From NCBI GenBank assembly GCA_017619985.1, contig JAFZRG010000197.1, positions 1 to 9,831 of the forward strand: a stretch of 9,831 nucleotides of DNA, read 5' to 3'. Below, one piece after another: positions 1 to 6,693 of the stretch. Under the pieces are notes generated by a model. The model ran no database searches. It was not told the DNA's origin and saw nothing but the letters and a program-made list of their open reading frames with translations. The DNA comes from Bacillota bacterium (GTDB lineage Bacteria; Bacillota; Clostridia; Peptostreptococcales; Anaerovoracaceae). The first letter of the stretch is position 1. Each line of letters opens with the position of its first letter. The position numbers and the translations under genes were made by a program.

Positions 1-728
1 CTGCCTGCACGTTCGTTACGGCGTTCGTCGTGTTCGTCTTCGCCGAGATGATCCCGAAATCCTACGCCAAGGCCTGCAGCGAAACGCTCGCGCCGCGCGT
101 GGCCGGGTCCCTGATCTTCTTCATGAAGCTCCTGACCCCGGTCAGCATCCTGTTCTCCGGAATCAGCCATGCCGTGACGAAGATGGTCGGCTCGGACGGC
201 ACGGACGAACCCACCGTGACGGAAGAGGAACTGTTCGACATCATCGAAAATATCGACGAAGAGGACAAGATCGACGAGGACGCGGCCGAACTGGTGCAAT
301 CCGCGCTGGAATTCACCGTCAAGACCGTCAATTTCGTGCTGACGCCGTGGAGCAGCACCGTCAAGATCAGCCGCTCCATGAGCGACGAAGAGATCCTCCA
401 GGTCATTACGGAGGGTCACTTTTCGCGCCTGCCCGTCGTCGACGAGAACGGCGAACTGGAAGGCATCCTGCATATCCGCAAATTCCTGAAGGCGAAGATC
501 CGCGGACGCAAGGCCCTCAAAGCCCGGTCCATGCTGGATAAGCCGTTCTACCTGCCGCTGTACATGCCCATCGACGACGCGCTCGACGCGCTCAGCAGCA
601 ACCGCTCGCACATGGCCATCGTGCAGAGAGGCGACGGCAGCATCGCGGGCATCGTCACGGTCGAGGACATCCTCGAAGAACTGGTCGGGGAAATTTACGA
701 TGAAGAGGAAGGGGGTCTGCCGAAATGA
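1..728 (+). CDS. CNNM/CBS (CorC/HlyC-like) membrane protein, 5'-truncated
   Basis: This gene is cut by the left edge of the window. The first complete codon is at base 3, giving 241 visible residues to the TGA at 726-728. Visible residues 1-70 are the end of a CNNM (DUF21) membrane domain, with hydrophobic helices and the family signature AEMIPK (14-19; usually GE-x-x-PK). An acidic linker and a CBS-domain pair follow (SRLPVVDENGELEGILH, then HMAIV...GIVTVEDILEELVGEI near the end). Family members export or transport divalent cations (Mg2+/Co2+), with the CBS pair sensing nucleotide or Mg-ATP. Two things are odd. The protein stops soon after the CBS pair, so the usual C-terminal CorC_HlyC domain is absent. 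The usual MTPR motif before CBS1 reads LTPWS. Its stop overlaps the next gene's start by 4 bp (ATGA), which implies co-translation with that paralogue. Family assignment is confident; the transported ion is not known. Confidence 0.85.
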   Translation, partial: ACTFVTAFVVFVFAEMIPKSYAKACSETLAPRVAGSLIFFMKLLTPVSILFSGISHAVTKMVGSDGTDEPTVTEEELFDIIENIDEEDKIDEDAAELVQSALEFTVKTVNFVLTPWSSTVKISRSMSDEEILQVITEGHFSRLPVVDENGELEGILHIRKFLKAKIRGRKALKARSMLDKPFYLPLYMPIDDALDALSSNRSHMAIVQRGDGSIAGIVTVEDILEELVGEIYDEEEGGLPK

Positions 729-1990
729 CCCTCAGAATTCTTTTCATCGTGCTGCTCATCCTTCTTTCCGCCTTCTTCTCGGGTTCCGAGATCTCGTACG
801 CCGGCGCCAGCGAAGTCAAGCTGCGCAGGGCGGCGGAGACGGCGAGGAAGAGAAGCAAAGAACAATACGCAAACGACATCAAAGAACATTACGAGGACGC
901 GCTCATCTCCATCCTGATCGGCAACAACCTCGTGAACATCGCGTCTTCGGCGGTCGCCACCGTCATCGCCATCGGCCTGATGGGGGATGCCGGCGCAGGC
1001 GTCGCGACCCTGATCATGACCGTGGTCATCATCATCTTCGGCGAGATCGCCCCGAAGATCGTGGCGAGCAGAAAGCCGGAGAGCTTCGCGTACGCGGCGG
1101 CCGTGCCCCTGCACTGGTTCACGCTGATCACGAGACCGCTCGTTCTGATCTTCTCCGCATTCATGAAAGCGGTCGGCAGCCTCTGGGAGGAGAGCGCCGT
1201 GGACGACGCGGTGACCGAGGACGACCTCGAGACGATCTTCGAGACGGCCGAAGACGAAGGTGTCGTGGACGAAGACACGGCGGACCTGCTGCAGAGCGCG
1301 CTGGATTTCGACGACGTGCTGGCGTACGAGATCATCACGCCGCGCGTGGACATGGAAGCCATCGACATTGAGGACAGCAGGCAGGAGATTATCGACCAGA
1401 TCATGAAGACGCGCTTCTCGCGCCTGCCGGTCTACGAGGATACGCCCGACACCATTATCGGCATCGCACACGTCAACCAGTGCCTCAGAAGCCTTGCTGC
1501 GGGCGAGGAATTCGACCTGCGGTCCCTGATGATGGAGGCGCACTTCGTGCACAAGACCATGCCGCTCGATGACGTGTTCGAGACCATGCAGCGCGAAGGC
1601 TGCCATATGGTCATCGTGACGGACGAATACGGCGGCACGATGGGCATCCTGACCATGGAAGACGTGCTGGAGCAGATCGTCGGCGAGATCTGGGACGAAA
1701 AAGACGAGATCGACGAGGAGTTCGTGGAACTGGACCCGGCGCACTACGAAGTGGACGGCGACATGCGCCTCGAGGATTTCTTCGACGAACTGGATCTCGA
1801 CGAGGACGAACTGGACGACGACAACGCCACAGTGGGCGGCTGGGCGATCGAGATGCTCGGCGGCTACCCGGAGGCGGGGGAGAGTTTCGAATACGAAAAC
1901 GTCAAGGTGACCGTCGCAGAGACGGAGGGCATGCGGGTGACAGAGCTGCTCGCGGAAGTCATGCCCGAAGAGGAAGAAGAGGAAGAATAG
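725..1990 (+). CDS. CNNM/CBS/CorC_HlyC divalent-cation transporter family protein (MpfA/CorC-like)
   Basis: A complete 421-residue protein of the hemolysin-C/CorC family, a usual full length. An N-terminal membrane helix (1-20) is followed by the rest of the CNNM domain, with GNNLVNI at about 66-72 and FGEIAPK at 105-111. A CBS pair starts after the family motif ITPRVD (T205-D209) and ends with VTDEYGG (to G304) and MEDVLEQIVGEI (311-322). The C-terminal CorC_HlyC domain (about 335-412) has the VGGWAIEMLGGYPEAG core, and the protein ends in a run of seven glutamates. Bacterial relatives such as B. subtilis MpfA and Thermus CorC export Mg2+ in a nucleotide-regulated way; that is family knowledge, not visible here. 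The ATG at 725 lies inside the end of the upstream paralogue (ATGA), with GAAGAGGAAGGGGG just before it as a probable ribosome binding site. A terminator follows 12 bases after the stop. Confidence 0.93.
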   Translation: MTLRILFIVLLILLSAFFSGSEISYAGASEVKLRRAAETARKRSKEQYANDIKEHYEDALISILIGNNLVNIASSAVATVIAIGLMGDAGAGVATLIMTVVIIIFGEIAPKIVASRKPESFAYAAAVPLHWFTLITRPLVLIFSAFMKAVGSLWEESAVDDAVTEDDLETIFETAEDEGVVDEDTADLLQSALDFDDVLAYEIITPRVDMEAIDIEDSRQEIIDQIMKTRFSRLPVYEDTPDTIIGIAHVNQCLRSLAAGEEFDLRSLMMEAHFVHKTMPLDDVFETMQREGCHMVIVTDEYGGTMGILTMEDVLEQIVGEIWDEKDEIDEEFVELDPAHYEVDGDMRLEDFFDELDLDEDELDDDNATVGGWAIEMLGGYPEAGESFEYENVKVTVAETEGMRVTELLAEVMPEEEEEEE

Positions 1991-2001
1991 AGCATAAGAA
2001 A

Positions 2002-2039
2002 AGAGGGCGGGGATCTCGGATCCTCGCCCTCTGCTTTTT
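2002..2039. terminator. Rho-independent terminator between convergent genes, possibly bidirectional
   Basis: A 14-bp stem (2002-2015 with 2019-2032) has a single G-T wobble and a 3-base TCG loop, followed by GC and five T residues (2035-2039). On the minus strand the same hairpin is followed by TTTCTT, a weaker U tract. It therefore clearly ends the CorC-like pair and could also end nadE, whose stop lies 5 bases beyond the T run. Confidence 0.9.
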
Positions 2040-2043
2040 ATGA

Positions 2044-2802
2044 TTATAATTCTTTTGTTTCCTTTTCCTTCATCCAGGTCTCGAAGGTCATGATGGGCCT
2101 GCGCTTGTGCTCGCTTCTGGAGTGGTAGCGGTCGAGGATGGCCAGCTGCTCTTCGGTCGCTTCGCCGGTCTCGAGGAAGTGGTCGATGGCGGCGTAGGTG
2201 ATGCCCATCTCGGACTCGTCCGTCTGTCCCTCGAACAGCCCTGCGGAAGGCGCTTTGTGGACGATGCTGTCCGGTCCGCCGACGAAGGCCAGGAATTCGA
2301 AGACTTCCGAGGCGGTCAGATCCGAAATGGGATTGAAATCGCAGGCGCCGTCCCCCCATTTCGTGAAGTACCCCATGTAGGCCTCGCTGCGGTTGCCCGT
2401 GCCTGCCACGAGGCGGTTCTCCGCTGCGCCGATGGCGTACAGCGTGGTCATGCGAAGGCGCGGCGCGATGTTCGTGACCGCTGCCTGATTCAGCTCGGCG
2501 ACCCCGTCGAGCGCTGCGATCTCGGCTTCCCTGACCGGGGTCAGGTCGACGACGCGCGTCTCGATGCCGAACTTTTCGGCGAGCTCCTTGCCGTCGTCTG
2601 CATCGATGCCGTAGTTCCGTTTGCTCGCGCAAGGCATGATGACGCCGACCGTATTGTCGCAGGCTGCTTTGCATAAAATGCCGACGAGCGCGGAATCCTT
2701 GCCGCCGGAATTGCCGAAAACAATGCCCGCGGCATGCGCTTCTTCCAGGCGGGAACGGATGAATTCTACGCGTTTTTCGTATTCTTCCTGATAATTTCTC
2801 AT
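2044..2802 (-). CDS. nadE: NH3-dependent NAD(+) synthetase NadE
   Basis: A 252-residue NadE, the cytosolic last enzyme of NAD synthesis. It adenylates nicotinic acid adenine dinucleotide with ATP and amidates it with ammonia. The ATP pyrophosphatase P-loop is SGGKDS (32-37). Further hallmarks are TGNRSE (135-140), then YFTKWGDGACDFNPISDLT, and KAPSAGL (183-189) followed by GQTDE (192-196), the conserved NaAD/ATP-binding segment. The length and the lack of an N-terminal nitrilase domain put it in the ammonia-dependent class rather than the glutamine-dependent class. K in the P-loop, where many NadE proteins have I, is an accepted variant. The ATG at 2800-2802 has a good ribosome binding site (GAGGTG, complement of 2810-2815) eight bases upstream. 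The gene stands alone, convergent with the CorC-like pair and divergent from the symporter gene. Confidence 0.96.
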   Translation of the reverse strand: MRNYQEEYEKRVEFIRSRLEEAHAAGIVFGNSGGKDSALVGILCKAACDNTVGVIMPCASKRNYGIDADDGKELAEKFGIETRVVDLTPVREAEIAALDGVAELNQAAVTNIAPRLRMTTLYAIGAAENRLVAGTGNRSEAYMGYFTKWGDGACDFNPISDLTASEVFEFLAFVGGPDSIVHKAPSAGLFEGQTDESEMGITYAAIDHFLETGEATEEQLAILDRYHSRSEHKRRPIMTFETWMKEKETKEL

Positions 2803-2823
2803 AGTTTTGCACCTCTTTGCTCT

Positions 2824-2852
2824 ATTTTACTACGCCGGCGCGCACAATACAA
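2824..2852 (-). promoter_or_regulatory. Candidate nadE promoter
   Basis: On the minus strand, TTGTAT (complement of 2847-2852) is separated by 17 bases from TAAAAT (complement of 2824-2829). Transcription would start near 2817, giving a short leader of about 15 bases that contains the ribosome binding site. The -35 match is only 3 of 6, so this is a moderate call based on spacing and position. Confidence 0.4.
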
Positions 2853-2870
2853 ACCACATCATAATGGGCT

Positions 2871-2913
2871 TTATAAAAAAAACTTGCATGGCTTTATGGA
2901 GATATGGTATATT
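2871..2913 (+). promoter_or_regulatory. Candidate symporter-gene promoter with upstream A-tract
   Basis: TTGCAT (2884-2889) lies 18 bases before TATATT (2908-2913), and TGG just before the -10 makes an extended -10. An AT-rich run with eight consecutive A residues (2871-2882) abuts the -35, in the position of an UP element. Transcription would start near 2920, leaving a leader of about 40 bases. The -35 itself is weak (3 of 6), but the extended -10 and A-tract compensate in the usual way. Confidence 0.5.
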
Positions 2914-2948
2914 TATTGTGTAATTATTTCCTATACTTTTATTTCATT

Positions 2949-2956
2949 GGAGGTGA
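2949..2956 (+). promoter_or_regulatory. Ribosome binding site fixing the symporter start
   Basis: GGAGGTGA lies four bases before the ATG at 2961 (seven from the GGAGG core). It is a near-perfect Shine-Dalgarno sequence. It settles the start at 2961 rather than at the in-frame upstream codon at 2904, which lies inside the promoter -10 region. Confidence 0.85.
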
Positions 2957-2960
2957 AATA

Positions 2961-4424
2961 ATGGGTTTCATGGACATTATTGATGCCATGAACGGGTTCG
3001 TCTGGGGTACTCCTCTGATCGTCCTGCTTCTTGGTACCGGCGCGATCGTTACGATCGGTTCCGGATTCTTCCAGTTCGCACACTTCGGCTGGATCATGAA
3101 GAACACCTTCGGCTCCATCACGAAGAAGACCGAAGGCGAAGGCACCATCTCCGCGTTCGAGGCTGCATCCATCGCAGTCGGCGGCGCTGTAGGTGCCGGT
3201 AACATCGGTGGCGTTGCTACCGCTATCGCAGCGGGCGGCCCGGGATCCGTTTTCTGGATCTGGCTGATCGCTCTGGTAGGCATGATGACCAAGTGCGCTG
3301 AAGTATCTCTGGCGCTGCACTACAGAACACCGGACATCACCGGTGAGCGTTATGTAGGCGGCCCGACTTACTACATGCAGTTTGGTCTCGGTGAAGAAAA
3401 GCACTGGGGAGGCGCATACAAGATCTTCGCGGTCATCTTCGCGGTCGGTATCTTTATCTCCTTCGTCTTCACCATGCAGAACTACAACACTGCTGAAGCA
3501 CTGTCCTCTACCTTCCCCGGAATCAGCATGGTCGTTGCTTCCACCGTCTTCGCGATCTGTATGACCATCGTTGTTGCCGGCGGTCTGAAGAGAGTCGGTG
3601 ACTTCGCATCCAAGGTAGTGCCGTTCATGTGCATCCTGTACATGGTGTTCGCTCTGATCATCATCATCAAGAACATCGGCAACATGCCTCACACTCTGGG
3701 CCTGATCTTCGGTCACGCCTTCACCCCGACTGCTGCTACCGGCGGTTTCGCGGGCGCTGCTCTGTCCGTCACCATCACCAAGGGTATCCAGAGAGCTCTG
3801 TACTCCAACGAAGCTGGCTGGGGTACTTCCCCGATGGTACACGCTACTTCTATCGTAGACCACCCCGTCGAACAGGGTATGTGGGGCTGCTTCGAAGTAT
3901 TCGTCGACACCATCCTGGTCTGCTCCATGACCGCTTTCGTCATCATCGTAACCGACACCTGGACCTCTGGTCTGGACTCCTCCTCGATGACCCTGACCGC
4001 ATTCGAATCCAACCTCGGCTTCATCGGCAGAGCAGTTATCGCGATCTCCGTGTTCCTGTTCGCGTTTACCACCGGTACCGGCTGGTACACCTACTATGAC
4101 ACGCTGATCAGACACGGATTCCAGAAGGATACTCCGCTGAGAAGAGCATTCCTGGCCGCCATCAAGTACGGCAACGCTCTGCCCGGCTGGATCCTGGTTC
4201 TGCTGTCCGTCAAGTACGACGTAGGCTCCGGCGCAGTCTGGGGCGTTGTCGACCTTGGTACCGGTGTTCCGACCTTCGTCAACCTGATCGTTCTGCTCAT
4301 CCTGTGCAAGAGATTCTTCGAACTGATCAAGGACTACAAGGCTCGTTACATGGGCATCGGCGAAGTGGATCCCGAATTCTATGTCTGGTATGAAGACAAG
4401 AGAAAGGCACTCGCTGGCAAGTAA
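2961..4424 (+). CDS. Sodium:alanine/glycine symporter, AGCS family
   Basis: A 487-residue polytopic inner-membrane protein of the alanine/glycine:cation symporter (AGCS, AlsT/DagA) family. It couples uptake of alanine, glycine or related small amino acids to Na+ (H+ in some members). Family signatures are GGAVGAGNIGGVATA (74 onward), followed by the GGPGSVFWIWLIALVGMMTKCAEVSLA helix region, and SNEAGWGTSP (282-291), the conserved NEAG-G segment. About ten or more hydrophobic helices run through the chain, and the C-terminus is short and charged. The start is chosen from the strong ribosome binding site at 2949-2956. The gene is monocistronic, between its own promoter and terminator. Codon use differs from its neighbours: many GGT, GCT, GTT and GTA codons, and AGA for arginine, where flanking genes favour GGC, GCG, GTC and CGC. 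This resembles the bias of a highly expressed gene more than foreign origin. The exact substrate cannot be read from the sequence. Confidence 0.94.
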   Translation: MGFMDIIDAMNGFVWGTPLIVLLLGTGAIVTIGSGFFQFAHFGWIMKNTFGSITKKTEGEGTISAFEAASIAVGGAVGAGNIGGVATAIAAGGPGSVFWIWLIALVGMMTKCAEVSLALHYRTPDITGERYVGGPTYYMQFGLGEEKHWGGAYKIFAVIFAVGIFISFVFTMQNYNTAEALSSTFPGISMVVASTVFAICMTIVVAGGLKRVGDFASKVVPFMCILYMVFALIIIIKNIGNMPHTLGLIFGHAFTPTAATGGFAGAALSVTITKGIQRALYSNEAGWGTSPMVHATSIVDHPVEQGMWGCFEVFVDTILVCSMTAFVIIVTDTWTSGLDSSSMTLTAFESNLGFIGRAVIAISVFLFAFTTGTGWYTYYDTLIRHGFQKDTPLRRAFLAAIKYGNALPGWILVLLSVKYDVGSGAVWGVVDLGTGVPTFVNLIVLLILCKRFFELIKDYKARYMGIGEVDPEFYVWYEDKRKALAGK

Positions 4425-4443
4425 TCTGTCTTAAAGGCAACTG

Positions 4444-4486
4444 AAAGATGACCTGGGTTATCCCGGGTCATCTTTTTTTATTTTTT
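4444..4486 (+). terminator. Rho-independent terminator of the symporter gene
   Basis: A 13-14 bp stem (left arm 4444-4457, right arm 4462-4475) has one G-T wobble and a 4-base TTAT loop. It is followed by a long T run to 4479, then one A and six more T. It lies about 20 bases after the symporter stop codon. Confidence 0.93.
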
Positions 4487-4566
4487 GCGCAACCTTTCCG
4501 GCTGTTTCCTGTCTATATGGACAAAGGGGTATTCAACATAACATTCGTATAGAGAGGAGAACATCC

Positions 4567-5604
4567 ATGAAAAAGAAGATCCTTGCGATAACGATGGCCA
4601 TGATCCTGGTGCTCGGCGTGCTGACCGGATGCGGCGCGAAGAAGAGAGCCGACGCCGCGGCGCCGCAATATTATGCCGACGAAGAAGTATCCTACGCCGG
4701 CATGTTCGAAAGCAAGAACGCATACGACGGGCCTATGGAGGCGGAAGCGCCGGCAGCGATGGAGGACAGCTACGAATACGACGCGAGCGTCACCGTCGCG
4801 GAGAGCGAAACGGCTTATGGCAATTCTGCCAACATGGTGAACAACCTGACGTACGGAGAGAACGTCAAGTTGATCTTCCGCGCGTGGATGCATCTGCAGA
4901 CGCTGGATTTCGCACAGGCGGAGGACGAACTCAACAGGCTGGTCGAACAGTACAACGGCTACTTCGAATCCGTCTACACGGATAACGGCAGCTATTATTC
5001 CAATTACAACTACCTGCGCGGGTCCTACACCGTGCGCGTACCGGCCGCGAATTACGACCGTTTCCTGTCCGCGCTCGGCAATACCTGCCACGTCGTGAGC
5101 CTGAACAAGACCACGGAAGACATCGGCCTGCAGTATTCCGACACGCAGATGCGCCTCGAGACCGTCAAGGCCAAGCAGGAGAGACTGCTCGCGCTCATGA
5201 AGCAGGCGACCGAGATGAGCGACATTATCGAACTGGAAAGCGCCATCTCCGACTGCCAGTATCAGATCGACTGCCTCACCTCCACGATGAACCGCTACGA
5301 CAGCCTGATCGGCTATTCCACGGTCAACATCGAACTCGAGCAGGTGGAACGCCTGGACAACTCCATCACGGAGGAAGAGACGTTCTGGCAGAAGCTCGCG
5401 AACAACTTCAAGGAGGGCCTGGAGGACTTCGGCTACGGCATCGAGGACCTGGCCTACTGGATCGCCTACAACATCGTCGGCATCATCATCTTCATCGCGA
5501 TCATCGTCGTGCTCGTCAAGCTCTGGAAGAAGCACGCCGCAGGCAAGGTGCACCTGCCGAAGAGACATAAGAAGGACGAAAAGCCGGAAAACCCGGAAGA
5601 ATAA
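4567..5604 (+). CDS. DUF4349 domain-containing lipoprotein
   Basis: A 345-residue envelope protein. A lipoprotein signal peptide (MKKK, hydrophobic core, then LTGC with the lipidated cysteine at C22) is followed by an acidic, low-complexity spacer (about 23-85). The DUF4349 domain then runs to about 310, with a duplicated-looking architecture: FRAWMHLQTLDFAQAEDELNRLVEQYNGYFES, SYTVRVPAANYDRFLSAL, and a helical SDTQMRLETVKAKQERLLALMKQATEMSDIIELESAI segment likely to form a coiled coil. A hydrophobic helix at 298-317 and a basic, lysine-rich tail follow. This gives two possible membrane anchors, with the tail predicted to be cytoplasmic. DUF4349 has no established biochemical function. The start is supported by GAGGAGA (4554-4560) six bases upstream. 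No convincing promoter was seen in 4487-4550, but terminators on both sides imply a single-gene unit. Confidence 0.88.
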   Translation: MKKKILAITMAMILVLGVLTGCGAKKRADAAAPQYYADEEVSYAGMFESKNAYDGPMEAEAPAAMEDSYEYDASVTVAESETAYGNSANMVNNLTYGENVKLIFRAWMHLQTLDFAQAEDELNRLVEQYNGYFESVYTDNGSYYSNYNYLRGSYTVRVPAANYDRFLSALGNTCHVVSLNKTTEDIGLQYSDTQMRLETVKAKQERLLALMKQATEMSDIIELESAISDCQYQIDCLTSTMNRYDSLIGYSTVNIELEQVERLDNSITEEETFWQKLANNFKEGLEDFGYGIEDLAYWIAYNIVGIIIFIAIIVVLVKLWKKHAAGKVHLPKRHKKDEKPENPEE

Positions 5605-5621
5605 CGAAAGGGGTATGTGCG

Positions 5622-5654
5622 AAAGGACCTGCAGCGATGCGGGTCCTTTTGTTT
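5622..5654 (+). terminator. Rho-independent terminator of the DUF4349 gene
   Basis: An 11-bp stem (5622-5632 with 5639-5649) has one wobble pair and a 6-base loop AGCGAT. Its right arm ends in TTT, and the run continues TTTTGTTT. It starts 18 bases after the lipoprotein stop and separates it from the yhaM operon. Confidence 0.85.
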
Positions 5655-5669
5655 GTCAAAAACTGGGAA

Positions 5670-5698
5670 TTGTGTTACGATGGTTTTCGGGGTATACT
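5670..5698 (+). promoter_or_regulatory. Candidate promoter of the yhaM-recD2-comF operon
   Basis: TTGTGT (5670-5675) lies 17 bases before TATACT (5693-5698, 5 of 6 to consensus). Transcription would start near 5705, only about 13 bases before the yhaM ATG, so the leader would hold little more than the ribosome binding site. A second possibility, TTGTCA (5653-5658) with TTACGA (5675-5680), has poorer -10 quality. Confidence 0.5.
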
Positions 5699-5707
5699 AT
5701 ATCCATC

Positions 5708-5712
5708 GGAGG
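5708..5712 (+). promoter_or_regulatory. Ribosome binding site fixing the yhaM start
   Basis: GGAGG lies five bases before the ATG at 5718. The open frame extends upstream to 5637, but that stretch lies in the previous gene's terminator and in the promoter, so 5718 is the start. Confidence 0.85.
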
Positions 5713-5717
5713 TCCCT

Positions 5718-6686
5718 ATGCACAAAGAGTTTTTTATCAATCAACTGAAGATAGATGAGGAGTTCACCGACTTTTTCCTGGTGAAGTCCATCGCGATCCG
5801 CATCGGATCGAACCGCAAGCAGTACCTGGACGTGACCCTCGCGGACAACACCGGCGAGATCAACGGCAAGAAGTGGGACGTGAATGACGAAGAAGCCATC
5901 AACCTCGGCAAGATCAAGGAGGGCGACCTCGTCAAGATCCGCGCGTCCGTCAGCGAATGGAACAACGTCAAGCAGCTGCGCATCGCCCGCATCCGCAAAG
6001 GCCAGAAGGAAGACGGCTGCGAGATGACGGATTATATCAAAGCCGCGCCGGAGAACCCCGACGAGATGTACGCGTTCATCCGCGAAAAGGCGGAGAGCAT
6101 CAAGGACAAGGGCCTGCGCGCCATGGCGCTGCTGTTCCTGGACAGGGAAAAGGAAAGACTGCTGTATTATCCCGCGGCCATGAAGAACCACCACGCGGAG
6201 CAGGCGGGCCTGCTGTACCACATCAAGCGCATGCTCGCGATGGGGGAAAAGGCCTGTGAGGTCTACGAACAGCTGGACCGCGACTGGATCGTGTGCGGGG
6301 TCATCCTGCACGACATGGAGAAGCTGAACGAGATCCAGTCCAACGAACTGGGCATCTCGAACGGCTACACGTTCGAGGGGCAGCTGCTGGGTCACCTGGT
6401 GCAGGGAGCGGCGAAAGTCGCGGAAATGGCCAAAGAAGTCGGCCTGTCCGAAGAGAAGACCGTGCTGCTGCAGCACATGATGGTGTCGCACCATTACGAG
6501 CCGGATTTCGGCAGCCCGAAGAAACCGATGTTCATCGAGGCCGAGATGCTGCATTATCTCGACATGATCGACGCGAAGATGTTCGACTTCGAGGCTGCTC
6601 TCGCGGGCGTTGACCCGGGCAATTTCTCCGAACGCGTGCGCACGCTGGACGGCCGTATGCTGTACAAGCCGACGTTTAAAGGCTGA
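5718..6686 (+). CDS. yhaM: YhaM-family 3'-5' exoribonuclease (OB-fold plus HD domain)
   Basis: A 322-residue protein, close to the roughly 314 of B. subtilis YhaM (also known as Cbf1/CBF1). The N-terminal part (about 15-95) is an OB-fold nucleic-acid-binding domain (YLDVTLADNTGEINGKKWD, then GDLVKIRASVSEWNNVKQLRI). The C-terminal HD domain carries metal-binding histidines: H158/H159 with GLLYH to H168, the HD pair H198-D199 followed by K202, and SHHYEPDFGSPKKP and EAEMLHYLDMIDAKM later, all matching the family order. YhaM enzymes trim short single-stranded RNA (and DNA) from the 3' end in the cytosol and take part in mRNA turnover. The HD motif reads HDMEK rather than the more usual HD-x-GK, a mild variant that keeps the D and K. 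The gene heads a tight operon with recD2 seven bases downstream. Confidence 0.92.
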   Translation: MHKEFFINQLKIDEEFTDFFLVKSIAIRIGSNRKQYLDVTLADNTGEINGKKWDVNDEEAINLGKIKEGDLVKIRASVSEWNNVKQLRIARIRKGQKEDGCEMTDYIKAAPENPDEMYAFIREKAESIKDKGLRAMALLFLDREKERLLYYPAAMKNHHAEQAGLLYHIKRMLAMGEKACEVYEQLDRDWIVCGVILHDMEKLNEIQSNELGISNGYTFEGQLLGHLVQGAAKVAEMAKEVGLSEEKTVLLQHMMVSHHYEPDFGSPKKPMFIEAEMLHYLDMIDAKMFDFEAALAGVDPGNFSERVRTLDGRMLYKPTFKG

Positions 6687-6693
6687 CCTTGCG

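Noticed and set aside
695..2812. A very long minus-strand open frame across the CorC-like gene and nadE
   Set aside because: It is a shadow frame produced by GC-rich codons. The translation is arginine/histidine-rich with no recognisable domain, and it overlaps well-supported genes throughout.
2904..2960. An upstream in-frame start for the symporter
   Set aside because: It lies in the promoter region with no ribosome binding site, while 2961 has a near-perfect one and starts the family-typical N-terminus.
4487..4550. Promoter for the DUF4349 gene
   Set aside because: TATATG at 4514 and TATAGA at 4548 resemble -10 boxes, but neither has an acceptable -35 at 16-18 bases, so no call is made although a promoter must be nearby.
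5637..5717. An upstream in-frame start for yhaM
   Set aside because: It lies in the loop of the preceding terminator and upstream of the candidate -10; GGAGG at 5708-5712 fixes the start at 5718.
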